A DNA stretch of 64,000 bases from NCBI GenBank assembly GCA_034509735.1, contig JACGWO010000012.1:6756367-6820366 (forward strand), read 5' to 3'. This DNA is from Sesamum alatum (taxonomy: Eukaryota; Streptophyta; Magnoliopsida; Lamiales; Pedaliaceae). The position numbers and the translations under genes are program-made. The notes below the pieces were generated by a model that did no database searches, was not told the DNA's origin, and saw only the letters and a list, made by a program, of their open reading frames with translations. Shown piece by piece: positions 46,426 to 57,581 of the stretch. Each line of letters starts with the position of its first letter. Positions within the stretch are counted from its first letter, which is position 1.

Positions 46426-46660
46426 GAGGCCTAACTTAATTGGCGAAGTTGAGGCTCCATGACTTTTAAGGTTATGGGTTCGAACTCGGCCATCGTGGGA
46501 TGTTGTTCTACTAAATAGTAGGTGTTGTTTTACTTTATTATAGGTGATTAGCATGAATTGATATAATTGTTGGTAAATTATTAAATATAAAATATTTGAT
46601 ATGGATAATTGTAATTGATTTATTCAAAATAAATAATAGGTCCTCGCTAATCGTTTTACT
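46426..46660 (+). mobile_element. SINE (most complete copy)
   Basis: A tRNA-like head (GGCCTAACTTAATTGGCGAAG) with an A-box-like region, then B box GGTTCGAACTC at 46477-46487, then a body and AATAAATAATAGG tail shared with 12015-12225. It has the features expected of a pol III-transcribed SINE. Confidence 0.7.
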
Positions 46661-46960
46661 TAGAAATTATAATAATAATTACACTTTCAAATTTGATGAT
46701 ATAATGATCGCATACAGTTATCACGTAACTGACAACTTTTAAAATTTAGGATCAAGAATATTACAATGAACAAAGTATATAAAGGTAAAGTGTATTCTAC
46801 CCGCTGGAAAAGTTATCTGTCGAAAAAAGTTAAACCGAACTTGTTTCTTTCTTTTATAAGACTGATCGTTATATGATTACATTAATGGTTTACTAAATTA
46901 AGTAATATATAGACTCGATGAATGTATCAATATAATAAAAATTATTAAAATAAATATATA

Positions 46961-47228
46961 TAATTTATATAAATATTTATACGTTTGATGGGACTTAAAT
47001 TGATGGTACCGAACTTGTTCCTAAAACCTTAATCGTATAGAGAAGAGCCTATGGATATAATTAAATTTGCTAACGTACAAAGGTTGAGTTAATATAATTT
47101 AGATAAATATTTATACGTTTGATGGGACTTGAATTGATGGTACCGAACTTGTTCCTAAAACCTTAGTCGTATAGAGAAGAGCTTTTGGATTTAATTAGAT
47201 TTGCTAACGTACAAAAGTTGAGTTAGTC
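46961..47228. repeat. 134-bp tandem duplication
   Basis: The segment with TATTTATACGTTTGATGGGA and GGTACCGAACTTGTTCC at 46961-47094 is repeated at 47095-47228 with a few substitutions. Confidence 0.88.
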
Positions 47229-48905
47229 AACTCACATATTTTCATGATCAATAAAAGTCCAAAGATAATCACTTTTACCTTTTTAATAGGCTGTTTGTTT
47301 ATGTTTCCATTATCAAGTTTTAGCTTTTAGTCAAATTTATGTGCTTTTTAGTTTTATTTAGATTTTGATGTGAAATGAGAATATATTTGGATTAGTTAAT
47401 GAAATTATATTTTATATTAATTGAGATGTTAAATTAATATATTTTTCATAAGAATACATATATGTACACGTATTTTCACTTTAATTAATGTTTCAAAAAC
47501 TTTCAATAGGCATGACTAATTATTTTATATGCTAGCTTAAATAAAAGGGTTAAATACAGTTACCACCCTCGAAGTATCCACCCACATCAATTACCCTCTT
47601 AATGTATTAAAACCTCAAAAAACAAAACAAAAAACAAAAAAAAAAAAAAACATGGCCTTTAATTTTTAAGTTTGAAAAGTCCATTTTACCTACAAAAATT
47701 GTTTTCTGAGAAAAATAAAAGAATTTCTAAAATGTCAAATTCACCCTTTGTCCAAACTTTGTCTTTCTATTGTTCTCGAGCTTTTTTTATTTTGGTAATT
47801 CTAAAGTACTTGGAGCTCATTTTATTTCAATTTCACTTGTTTATTAAACCAAGTTAAATATAAATTTATACAGGCATATAATTACAATATTTATATAATT
47901 ATCATATATAGATAAATATATATTATAAATATATATATATATTAATTATATATTTTTTATTAGTTCATCAGCCGTTTCGATTTTATTAATTGCATATTTT
48001 CAAGGGTAAATATATAAAATATATATATGCATATATAAATTTATCTTAATTTGGTTTGATTAACAAGTGAAATTAAAATAAAATGAGCACAAAGTACTTT
48101 AGGATTATTGATGCTCCCCAAAATTCTACCTGATAAGCCCAAGAGCTAGGAGTGGGTTTTCGAGCAAGGCAGCCCAGCAGGCCAAGCTCATGTTGGCCTA
48201 AAACAGTAAGTTACTTATCCAAAAAGCCCCTTTTATAAATTTTGACCTGGCAGACCCACAAAAAAGCCTCGTACAACAAGTGTAGTCATCAACCAACAAG
48301 GATTGCACATCACACAGGTGGCCTACACGTAGAGCCACGTTATACTAAGAAATCTCATCCAAATTCCCAAAGGATTGGCTGGAATGGTTTTTCTCAGCAG
48401 GTAACAACTTTCGCGAAAAACATGACAGATGTGGTAAGGGTGATTCAAATGGCCATATCTCTCAATTCTTATCTGATTCATGGGTGGTTTGTTGGAGAAG
48501 ACAGTTGATTCCCTAATCTTTCCAACGCTATATAGAACTCAACATAACTTTTCCAAAATTGGGCACATAGACCATTATAAAATAATTGATTGCATAGTCA
48601 TTTGTCGAATAACTTCTACTCTATTTTGCACTTCACTCTAGCACTTGCTTACTGCTTACTACAGCAGGTCATGTTCTGCTCCTGCTGTATAAAGCTCTTC
48701 CACTACCAACAAAAGGTCTCAAGGCTAGACCAGTGCAAGGACCACCTGCCCTGCTGGTGGCAGGAGGATGCTAACCAACCTGCTCAATCAACTGGGGAAT
48801 GCCTTCAAAACTAAGTACATAGAATGTTCCTTGGCCGATATGTGAACCTATCCTCCTAATTCGGCAGGTGTATTCCTACTTAAATTAAAAAAGCTCCTAA
48901 CAGGT

Positions 48906-50870
48906 TGTTGGGAATTTATCCCTTCAGTGATGAACACTAAATTGAAAACCCTAACTTACTATTACAACCCAATAATTACATAAATGATCAAATCACTATA
49001 AAAAATAAAAAGGAGATCCACATAATAAATACAAGAATAGAAAGCGGAATTTACTGATGGCTCAGGGAGCCGAGATCCGAGAGGAACTCAGGGCCACTAA
49101 TAAAGCCGGCATCCCACAACTGGTTACTTAACATCACCACCACAAAGGCTCTCGTCCACACAGGACCAAAACACCAGAAAGGTACTCGTCCACATAGGAC
49201 CAAAACACCACAAAGGTACTCGTAGAAGCTCTCAGTTTTATAGGATTAAGGAGGGAGAAGAGTGACTTTGCTCACATTTGTTGTATCATACCAAAAGGGA
49301 TGAAGAACCTTTTATATGAGACTATGGTGAGGAAGAAGAGGCGAGAATGGGCAGTGGTCCATGGTTCCGATGCCATCGAAATGGAGGAGAAAGGGGGGAG
49401 AAGCCAAGGGGCCATATTGAGATAAGTGTGGCTGCGGCAGGTTTTGCAAAGAGAAGGGGAATTCTTACTTTAGGGTTAGGGTAGAATATTTAAGTATAGG
49501 GGGTAATGGATCAAATCGGGTTCCAGGCCGGGTTAAGTGGTGAAGGTGGGCCTTGACAGATTGGGTCATTAAGTGATGGTGCAATGAGCCTTCCATGGTT
49601 GTGGGTTGGGCCCGTGATTTGGGCATACCAATTCATGGATCATGGGCCATACAAAACCAACAATCTCTACCTTGGACTAGGACCCATGAAGGGAACCAGT
49701 ACCAAGGTCGGATCTCGGCTATCATTATAGCCATAATTAAACTTGGGACACTTAAGAGGGTACCGAGATAGTTCCTGCAAAATAAATAAAATTACGAAGT
49801 AGAAGATATTATAGCACAAAGCAAAACATTGCACTGAGAAATAAACGGCACAAAAAAAAAAAAAAAACAATATCACAAAGTAGTAAGGATTAACAATTAC
49901 AGAGCAAGAACATATGCACTAAGCAATATACATCAAAGTTAACCAACAAATTGCGGAATAAAATCACTAAGCAGAATATAATTGCACGAAACAGAATATA
50001 TTCTAAACAATATGCACACAATAATATATCACAAAGCAGTAAAACATGATGCAGTATAGCACAAAGTAGTATAGCATCAAAATAATATGTAGCACAAAGC
50101 AGTAATAGCAGGGGGATCCAGAAAGCTCTTACCAAACCATCGTTGACCAGAAAGAGCACAGAGGCTCTGATACCACTGGATATTGTGTATTTGGTTTGCT
50201 CCTGGGTTGTTGCTAGAGATCAATACCCAATAGGATCCTGTCGCTCACGCTAAATGCATTTTGATTCAGCAAAAGGTGTTTAAAGCCATTGATGTCAAGT
50301 ATGCTGAAAATGTTTATGATGAAAAAAGACTTCAAAATGATGAGCATGCCTATTATTCTATTATCCTGAATTTATCTGATTTTGTAATAGAAAAGTAGGG
50401 AAGCAAGATTCTGCTAAAGGGTTATGGGATAAATTAGAAGAACTTTACACTGAACAGTCTCTTTCTTCTCTTCTCTCTGAAAAGCCCTAACCCTCTGAAA
50501 CCTTTATGGTACTGCCTTTGTGGCTTCCTGATAGAAACCTCTGTGGTTGAGCCTGAGTGGCTTAGGTCAATATGTGCCCTGTGGCCGTGGTTGATCTGAG
50601 ACCTTAGTGGTCTGAGCCTTTGTGGCCGAGTAAGTTCCAAACAACCAGTGGTTTGGGTTGCAAGCCTGGGTGGCTTGTTAGGTCCCGATCTCCGAATCTA
50701 GCTTTCTGAGCCTTTTGACTATTTACTGATATTTTCTGTAATTTTTTTGAATCACCTGCTTATCTCTTATAAAGGTTTGTAATTAAGGGTTTTTTGAACC
50801 TATTGTGATATTGTGTATTTGGTTTGCTCCTGGGTTGTTGCTGGAGATCAATGCCTAACGCAGGTTGTAT
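48906..50870. mobile_element. Scrambled copia-type fragments
   Basis: TGTTGGGAATTTATCC at 48906 is a copia-style LTR start. A tRNA-Met primer site on the minus strand (GGCTCTGATACCA, 50163-50175) lies 1.25 kb later. A ~57-bp phrase (GATATTGTGTATTTGG, TTTGCTCCTGGGTTGTTGCT) occurs at 50179 and again at 50814. Between them, plus-strand frames resemble copia gag (KVFKAIDVKYAENVYD, then GLWDKLEELYTEQSL) with a stop. A doubled phrase ACTCGTCCACA(C/T)AGGACC lies at 49150-49205. The arrangement is not that of one clean element. Confidence 0.5.
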
Positions 50871-51097
50871 CCCATAAACACAAATTCAAGTGTTTTTGCT
50901 AACCACTTTGCTTGTTTATTCCAGATCTCTACTTTTATCAAATATGCAATATTGAAACCTACTTAGTATTTACACTAATCAGGAGTACTTACAACTTTAA
51001 TACCCTTGTAAACTATCTCACATGAATAATAAAAACAAGTTTTGCTTCCCTTCTTGTGTTATGCGCAGGCTCAGTTTTCAGCTCTTGGCTGACCCCA

Positions 51098-51290
51098 ATA
51101 AGTCGTTTGCTGGCGCACGCTCCTAATAAGTCGTCCCCAGCTGGCATGCACACTTACATAAGCTGCCACTAGCTGGCGAAAGCTTCTACTAAGTCGCCCA
51201 TAGCTGGCTCACGCTTCTACATAAGTCGCCTTTAGCTGGCGCATGCTTCTACATAAGTCGCCCCTAGCTGGCGCGCGCTCCTAATAAGTC
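51098..51290. repeat. Minisatellite, about six ~32-bp units
   Basis: Units contain ATAAGTCG, TAGCTGGCGC and ACGCTTCTAC in this order with substitutions. It lies just upstream of the right LTR copy. Confidence 0.85.
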
Positions 51291-52309
51291 AAATCTCGCA
51301 CTACTGGAGTGGGCGGGAGTCGATAATCCCAAGAGCTAGGAGTGGGATTTCGAGTAGGACAACCCAGCAGGCCAAGCTCATCTTGGCCCAAAATAGTAAG
51401 TTACTTATCCACAAAGCCCTTTTATAAATTCTGACTTGGTAGGCCCACGAAAAAGCCTTGTACAGCAAGTCTAGTCATCAAACAACAAGAATTCCACATC
51501 ACAGAGGTGGCAACTCATACTAAAAAATCTCATCCAAATTCCCAGAGGATTGGCTGGAATCCGAGTTTTTCTCAGCAGGTAACAATTTTCCCAAAAACAT
51601 GACAGACGCGGCAAGGGTGATTCAAACGGTCATATCTCTCTCAATTCTTAACATTCATGCGTGGTTTATTGGAAAAGATAGCTGATTCCCTAAGGTTTCC
51701 AATGCCATATGGCACTCAACGTAACTCCTCCGAAATCGGGCGCACGAACCATTATAAAATGGCTGATTGCACAGTCATTTGTCAAGTAACTTCTACTCTG
51801 TTTTGCACTTTACTTGCACTAGGATTTCTCTCTATTTTTCAGCTATCTTCAGCATACTTTTACACACTTCAACACTACACAACATCGTTTTACCATTGTT
51901 CTCACTTATTTCAAATTTTTTTATTTATTTTATCAGTAGAACATTACTGACTTAAGCATCAGAGTGATAACCCCTATCTGCAGGTTATTCTCCCCTACAA
52001 TCTTGGAATTTTCGTAAAGGTTTGTGGTGCTGCTGGACCCCGGTATGCATCAATTATTAAAATAAAAAGATGTCAATGAATAAGTGAAATTAGAATTAGA
52101 CAATATTTCAACAAAGGGCGATTTTGACATTTTAAAAATTCCTTCAATTTTTGTTTTTTTTCAGAAAGCAACTTTTGTAAAGTAAAATAGACTTTTGAAA
52201 CTTAAAAATTAAAGGTCGAGGGATTTTTTAAAAGTTTTAATACTTTAGAGAATAATTAATATGAGGTGGATACTTCAGGAATGATACTTCTATATAATTT
52301 TAAATAAAA

Positions 52310-53194
52310 ATCATTTATGCCATTAGTCAACATTAAATGAATCATAGGAAATCTTCCCATATAAAAGGAGGAGAAGAAAAAAAAAATTACTATATGAACT
52401 TGATTATGTACAAGAATTGATTATACTATTTCTAATATTAATCAAAATGCTATTGACCAAGAGCAATATATCATTTAACAATACTAGGCAAAATTGAAAG
52501 ACTTTTTATACATAATTGAAAAAAATATCTGAACGTGATTTTGAGAATTGAGCCCTAACAATTTGATATAAAAGTTAAGAGTTTAAATTTAAAATTTAAA
52601 ATCTGGATAACAAATTCACTTTTACTATAATTAAGACCACTTAATTAAGAGTTTTTACATTTCATTTTTTTTTTCGATAGGTTTTACATTTCATTTATTT
52701 CTAGCTAAATAACACATTACAACAAGTTCCTTTGTAGCGTCTGTTTGGCTCCGACTATCTAATTAATAATGCTGCCACATCATCTAGCACGTCATTATTT
52801 TCTCCTTTAGAAAAATCTAATCTTTTTAAAATATCATATCCTACATTTTTGCTCCACTTATGTCTAAAATGGTCATCATATTGATAACAAGATATCTTTT
52901 AATGGGTTTAATTTCAGAATTGCAAACCGGCCTTATGGGAAAAATTGTATGATGTTTCAAACAGATCAAGTTGAATTAATTATCTCATGATAACGTTGAA
53001 TTGTTATTCTGTAATATAAAACCCAAATACACTTTCTTTTATGTAATATTGCATCATCTCACTTGAAACATTATTTCAAGATTTGAGATTTATAAATTTC
53101 ACGTAAAGTATGATATATTATCGTCTTTTATTTAATCAACATATATATGAAGTAAACTAATTTGGCCATTAGAAGAAATATGAATTTTAACTAT
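52310..53194. other. Intergenic DNA, no gene seen
   Basis: The DNA is AT-rich with no supported ORF. The sequence resembles ordinary host spacer between two inverted-repeat elements. Confidence 0.55.
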
Positions 53195-53890
53195 GATTAA
53201 TAAAGAAAATTGCATTTCTGGTACCACATTATAGGGGCTCTTGCAAGTTTGGTACCACACTTTCTAAAATAGCCAATTTTGATACCATAGTTTACAGAGA
53301 CTTGCAAATAAGGTATTTTCCTTTCATTTTAGCCCCTCAACCTTTAGAAAGTATCAGATTTGGTCCCAAAACTTTTTTTTTTTCCCCAAAAACAGCACCT
53401 ATGCAATTCAATTCTAATCAGGCCCAACATGCTTCCGAAAATAAGTTAAGCCTCCATAAATTCATACCTTGATTTGAACGCTTTGCCACCGGGTATTCCA
53501 AGTCCTCGTTTTTACGGCTCTTTCTCCAACCACACTACCGCAGCAGATGGTTCGCAGGTACTTGACTCCTTCAGCAACAAACAGCACAGCCCTACTTCGT
53601 TTCCTACCTCAGGGCGTAAAAGTATTCAAAATAGAGACTTAATAAAATTTTGGACAACATTTTGGGCAGAAGCCTTTACTTTATTGAAGAAATACTTGAT
53701 ATATTACATAGATATTTTATTCCTCTATCGGAGGAGAAAACTATTTAGCCTCTCATGGATAAGAGGACTTGACTTGTTGGGGATAACCCCATACACTGGA
53801 TATTCTAATACTTAGAGAATTTAAAGACACAATTTATTTTTCTGAAGAGTTGGAGAAGTTTCTGATGTCCTCCATCTGCTTCCTAGCTCT

Positions 53891-53900
53891 CTATTTATAA
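53891..53900 (-). promoter_or_regulatory. TATA box of the pararetrovirus-like unit
   Basis: TATTATAAATAGAGAGC on the minus strand lies downstream of the last ORF, in the place of the pregenomic RNA promoter in caulimovirids. Activity is unknown. Confidence 0.45.
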
Positions 53901-54525
53901 TAGTCCGCAGACTTCAAACCTGGACTTCAATCTTGTTTTTGGGTGATGTTATTGCATTCGTCACCAACTTTGTCTTTCAACTTTTCAGCTATGGTCACTA
54001 TGCCTTGTCGGCCATGTGCTTGCCAGCTGGTATTGTCTTTCTGACTGTTGGCCCTTTTGTCCTCTTCTGCCGACAGTCTCCCTTTTGATTTTTTACATCT
54101 TGAGGGTTTTACCTCCTTTTGTGAAAATCCTTTCTTTTACCCTTCTCTAGTCTTGGTTCGGGTTTATTTTGAGTTACCCGGATCTTTGTTCCCGAACAAG
54201 GGCTTTTCCTGTTTTTCACAACAAGGGCATAAGTGGTTATGCCATTGTCCTACGTGCATCATGTTGCATGCCTTCTTCCTTGTGTTCTCTGTTGCAGGCA
54301 GCTTATTTTCCCATGTAAGCATTCTTTTCTTTTCAAACAAGCTTTTCTGCAAACTCGGTGCTTTTTCCTGTCATGGAGTTTAACATGAATGATCCATTTT
54401 AATTTATTGAAAAATATTTTAAATGGATATTTGACTTTATCCATCTCTATGAGACAGACCCAATAACCTCATGCTCTCCTGGTGGATATGTCATCTTCAC
54501 TAAGGGATGATACCAGGGGAGCCTT

Positions 54526-55424
54526 TCATGTGGCAGCCTTGACTCTGTTGAATGCTACCATGTCTGGTCTCTGCAATTTGATGAAATGGAATGCTGTGTG
54601 AGACCCCTTTCCTGCGATTTCTGGAGCTATGGAAATGAACTTGAGCTCCAAAATATCTCCTCGTTTAAGGTGGGGATTGTTTTGCCATGCGTCATATACC
54701 GCCCCACTAATCCATTCCGGAAGCTTTGAGATTTCCGGAAAGCTTGGTGACATAGTATGAACTGAAGCAAGGGCTCCAAAATCATACCACTCTCGTACCT
54801 CTTCTGGTTTAGACCCTTCGATCATCCAGATTCTGTTATATTTTCGGATGTGTCTACGATGGTCTTGCCTTGGCTTATGCCTTTACGGGAAATAAGTTTT
54901 TCCCATGATCTCTGATAATCCTGCCAAGCGGAAACAAAAGATAAAGCTTCGTTAGTATTAACCTTAGAGGTGTCCGTCATTGGCGTAAGGTTAATCTCTT
55001 CCTCTTTTACCCCGGAGGTGCTGGGTTGACTTGAATTATCAGGAGTTTGCACTTCCTGTAACTCAACTTTTGCCTGTTCACCAGAGTCTGGCGATGGCCT
55101 TGTGCAAGCAGTACTCGAATCTGCCGCTACAGGTTTAGAGCCCTGTTTTCTAATTGCAGGTTTAGAGCCCTGCTCTCTTAATTCTCGGGCTATCATCGAA
55201 GATGATGCCTTTCAAATTGGTTCCAGTAAGTCATCCCATAACGAGCTTGCAGCAAGTTTGGTACTCCTGATGGCGGTCTGGACAGTGTCCAGATCAACTC
55301 GTTGAACTTGGCCAACTATTTGGGCTTTAACCGTTAGCTGTCCAAATCTTTTATCGATCTACTCAAGGTTCTCCCTAAGGTGCCTGAGCCTGACGATGAC
55401 AGAGTCTGCTTCAGCTGCTTCCAT
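54526..55424 (-). pseudogene. Last ORF of the pararetrovirus-like unit (transactivator position)
   Basis: The frame starts MEAAEADSVIVRLRHLRENL and is interrupted by an in-frame stop after about 21 codons, another stop near 55208, and a frameshift near 54824. The N-terminal part is helical, the middle is low-complexity and acidic, and the C-terminal part has SPSFPEISKLPEWISGAVYD followed by FHFIKLQRPDMVAFNRV. I do not recognise it with certainty. Its position after the pol gene and before the promoter is that of the caulimovirid translational transactivator, so that is the inferred identity. Confidence 0.5.
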
Positions 55425-55562
55425 CTCTTGTCAAGAAATCTGCAAGAACATTTTCATGAGATTTGATAACGACAATATTATAACAGTAATATTGGCATTC
55501 TGCTTGCCATCTAATAATACGCGCTTTCTCAATCTTTGATTCAAGTTTATTCTTTGATCCAA

Positions 55563-55775
55563 TCATGATTTTTGCTTCTTATTGAGTACTAGAATTTTTT
55601 GTGAAAAATCCCTTCCTGCAATAATGGATAAGGATTCCATAGCTTCGCTAGGGAACACACCGGGTTTTGCTATGCAAATCCCTGATCCTGAGTCAATATA
55701 AGCTGCAAAATATTCTGACTTATATTGTTCATACAACATACCAACAGATATGTATATAGAAAAGGGGCTCGTCAT
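55563..55775 (-). pseudogene. Caulimovirid-type aspartic protease fragment
   Basis: The minus-strand frame contains AAYIDSGSGICIAKPGVFP, a retropepsin active site (DSG) in the caulimovirid style, shortly after the start of its ORF. After KILVLNKKQK the frame ends, and no reverse transcriptase follows before the next ORF at 55424. In intact relatives this protease matures the viral polyprotein. Confidence 0.65.
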
Positions 55776-55872
55776 TCAATTTTAATGGTATAACCATCTA
55801 AACTGAATTCCATACCATTACCTTTTCTTCCCTATGGTTTATGATCTTCAAGGAAATTTATTCCTAGAGTCA

Positions 55873-56691
55873 TTATCCATTTTCTCGTCCTGCAATACCA
55901 GTAACAATAATCTCATGGCCCGCTATTTCTAGCATACCTTCATATTTTCCCACAACAGGTTGCTGTAGATGGTATAAGTCATCACAAGGAAAACAATTTT
56001 CTGTTCTAGTGATGTCAAATATAACTTGGATTTGTTTCCAGCCTTCAGGGCATCTAAGCTTTACATTATCCACCCTAATAGCTCGAGGCTTTAACAACTC
56101 TGGTTCCTTTCCTTTATAGGCCATAATCCTATCTTCTGAAAAGGACATCCTGCTACTAAAATCATTTTTAGAACTAAGGGTTCGATCTAAAATCGGGTGA
56201 TCTTTTATCAAGATATCAACACCCCCTATTCTAGGTATTCTAATAGGATCTGGTATCATTACCTTAGCGAATTCCTTGAAAATTCTAGGAATTTCAATAT
56301 ACTCTTTCTTAAGAAATAAATCCGAATGATGTGTGTTGGAAAGGGCGTAAGCTATTCTATATGTTATAGAATATGGTCTATTCCCATCTTTCATAAGATC
56401 CTTTCTTTTAAAATCCTGATGAAGGGTTAAGACTCTACTGAAATCTTGGTCTGCTAGGCTGTATGCTATCCTAGGATGAATATCAAACATCAATTTTCCT
56501 GCATACATTATTGACAAATGTATTTCTGAATCAATTCCTTCCTTAAAAGTTGCTTTTATTACTACTTCAATAGCTCCTATGTGGATCCATTTCATAGTAA
56601 CCGCTACTTCCTCTCTAAGTTTACATAATTCTTCAAGAATTTCTTCTTTAGGAATAAGCTGCATTTCCATCACATTACCAGTAAGTTCCAT
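55873..56691 (-). pseudogene. Movement-protein-like (30K superfamily) region, 272-aa open frame
   Basis: The open frame carries a KWIHIGAIEVVIKATFKEGI block, then DIHPRIAYSLADQDFSRVL and YRIAYALSNTHHSD, the layout of caulimovirid movement proteins, which help virus pass through plasmodesmata. The region continues for about 100 residues beyond that domain. Similar sequence extends upstream to about 56850 in another frame, and a frameshift at the end (near 55873) cuts it off from what follows. The relic lies in a dead unit, so no function is expected. Confidence 0.65.
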
Positions 56692-56919
56692 AGGAATTGA
56701 AAACTCACCTGAACTTACTTTGTAGATGATATGATGTTTCCTCTGGTTCAGTCCTATCTGGTTAAGGACTCTTCCGATCCCTCCAATCCTAAATCCATCG
56801 TATGGGCTGAGATAGAGTCTTGTCTCATGATTCTTTCCATGGTTTTGTTTGACACCGTCAACTTTGAAAAGAATCCTGATAGGCTATCTGAGGTTTGGAC
56901 CCTATCTCATTCGTTGTAA

Positions 56920-57202
56920 TTATTCCGATTCGGTTGAAGATCCATCCGAATCACTTTCTATTTCTTCCTCGTAGATGCTTTCATCTGAGGGAAGATCTTC
57001 GAATTGGTAGATTGGTACCAAGTCGCCGTAGTAGACTGCATCTAGGATGTCGTTTGTGGCTTCAAATTGGCGTAATTCACCACGTTTCTGCAGGCAATCT
57101 GGGGAGATATGTCCTTTTGCTCCGCACGTCCAACAGTTGCATTCCTTAAAACTTTCATTGGCTCGGGTATGGGCTCGTCTGAAAGTTCTCCGTGTAGGGT
57201 AC
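56920..57202 (-). pseudogene. Coat-protein-type zinc-knuckle fragment
   Basis: The minus strand reads a CCHC knuckle CWTCGAKGHISPDC preceded by an arginine-rich stretch (RRTFRRAHTR) and followed by an acidic tail with IYEEEIESDSDGSSTESE and a stop at 56920. This is the usual C-terminal end of a caulimovirid coat protein. Everything N-terminal to it is missing: it begins only about 15 bp from the primer-site side. Confidence 0.65.
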
Positions 57203-57215
57203 TAAAACTTTCATT

Positions 57216-57228
57216 GGCTCTGATACCA
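57216..57228 (-). other. tRNA-Met primer-binding site
   Basis: TGGTATCAGAGCC on the minus strand is complementary to the 3' end of initiator tRNA-Met, the primer used by all caulimovirids and by copia elements. The duplicated phrase ACTTTCATTGGCTC at about 57151 and 57207 suggests a deletion or slippage beside it. Confidence 0.7.
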
Positions 57229-57581
57229 TTTTCATGCATAGGGTACTAAATCGAAAATCTGGGCAAAAACGGACAAAATCTATGCGAAAAATAAATTTAG
57301 GGGACTAGAAATGATATTATCAAAAGATGAGGGTTGGTACTAAAACTGTCAGTTTTAAAACTAAGGTACTATATTTGCAACTTTCATAAACTGCGGTATC
57401 AAACTTGTCTGACTTTCATAAAATGTGGTATCAAACTTGCCAGACTCTTCATTGTGTGGTACTGAAATTAGCTTTTTTGAAAAGTATGGTATCGAAATTG
57501 CAAAGGGGCCTATACCATGGTACCTTCTTTGCATTTATCTCGATTAATAATTATGAAAAGTAAAAAAATTATAGTGGATAC

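Larger units (their letters stand above)
48109..52052. mobile_element. LTR-type element inserted in the inverted-repeat element
   Basis: The outer ends are TGATGCTCCCC at 48109 and GGTATGCATCA at 52052, flanked by the perfect 5-bp repeat ATTAT (48104-48108 and 52053-52057). About 500 bp (48134-48645) are repeated in the same orientation at 51322-51830, including CCCAAGAGCTAGGAGTGGG and CAGCAGGCCAAGCTCAT. The left LTR has lost its 3' part and the right LTR its first bases. The interior holds copia fragments and a minisatellite, and no gene of its own was recognised. Confidence 0.72.
47547..52299. mobile_element. Long inverted-repeat element disrupted by later insertions
   Basis: The left end (CTCGAAGTATCCACC, then CCTTTAATTTTTAAGTTTGA) is mirrored by the right end (reverse complement CTGAAGTATCCACC and CCTTTAATTTTTAAGTTTCA) over about 200 bp. 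A direct TTAAATAAAA lies outside both ends (47537-47546 and 52300-52309). This pattern fits a Mutator-like MITE. Within its left half a second inverted pair at about 47800-47865 and 48035-48105 (CTAAAGTACTT, TTCACTTGTT) marks another small palindromic element. Confidence 0.72.
53400..57230 (-). other. Defective endogenous pararetrovirus-like (caulimovirid) unit
   Basis: Minus-strand order: tRNA-Met primer site (57216-57228), zinc-knuckle coat-type fragment, movement-protein-like region, retropepsin fragment, then a separate ORF (55424-54526) and a TATA-bearing region near 53895. The reverse transcriptase and RNase H expected after the protease are absent, and every frame carries stops or shifts, so the unit is dead. 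Zinc knuckle before movement protein, protease in the next frame and one more ORF before the promoter matches the order known for cavemovirus/solendovirus-type caulimovirids (inference). The unit starts close to the primer site, where the viral DNA has a discontinuity. Confidence 0.65.
53204..57541. mobile_element. Mutator-like inverted-repeat element enclosing a pararetrovirus-like unit
   Basis: The left end (GAAAATTGCATTTCTGGTAC, then TTTGGTACCACACTTTC and ATTTTGATACCA) is mirrored by the right end (reverse complement GAGATAAATGCAAAGAAGG, then TTCGATACCATACTTTTC and ATTTCAGTACCA) over roughly 150-200 bp. The 9-bp repeat GATTAATAA lies directly outside both ends (53195-53203 and 57542-57550), the duplication size of Mutator-like elements. 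Between about 53400 and 57230 the cargo is caulimovirid-like. No transposase is present. Confidence 0.75.

Noticed and set aside
50163..50175. tRNA-Met primer site as proof of a complete copia element at 48.9-50.9 kb
   Set aside because: No matching LTR pair with target duplications could be assigned, so only fragments are claimed.
54048..54383. Phenylalanine-rich plus-strand ORF
   Set aside because: It is antisense to the 3' part of the pararetrovirus-like unit and arises from pyrimidine-rich sequence; no family is recognised.
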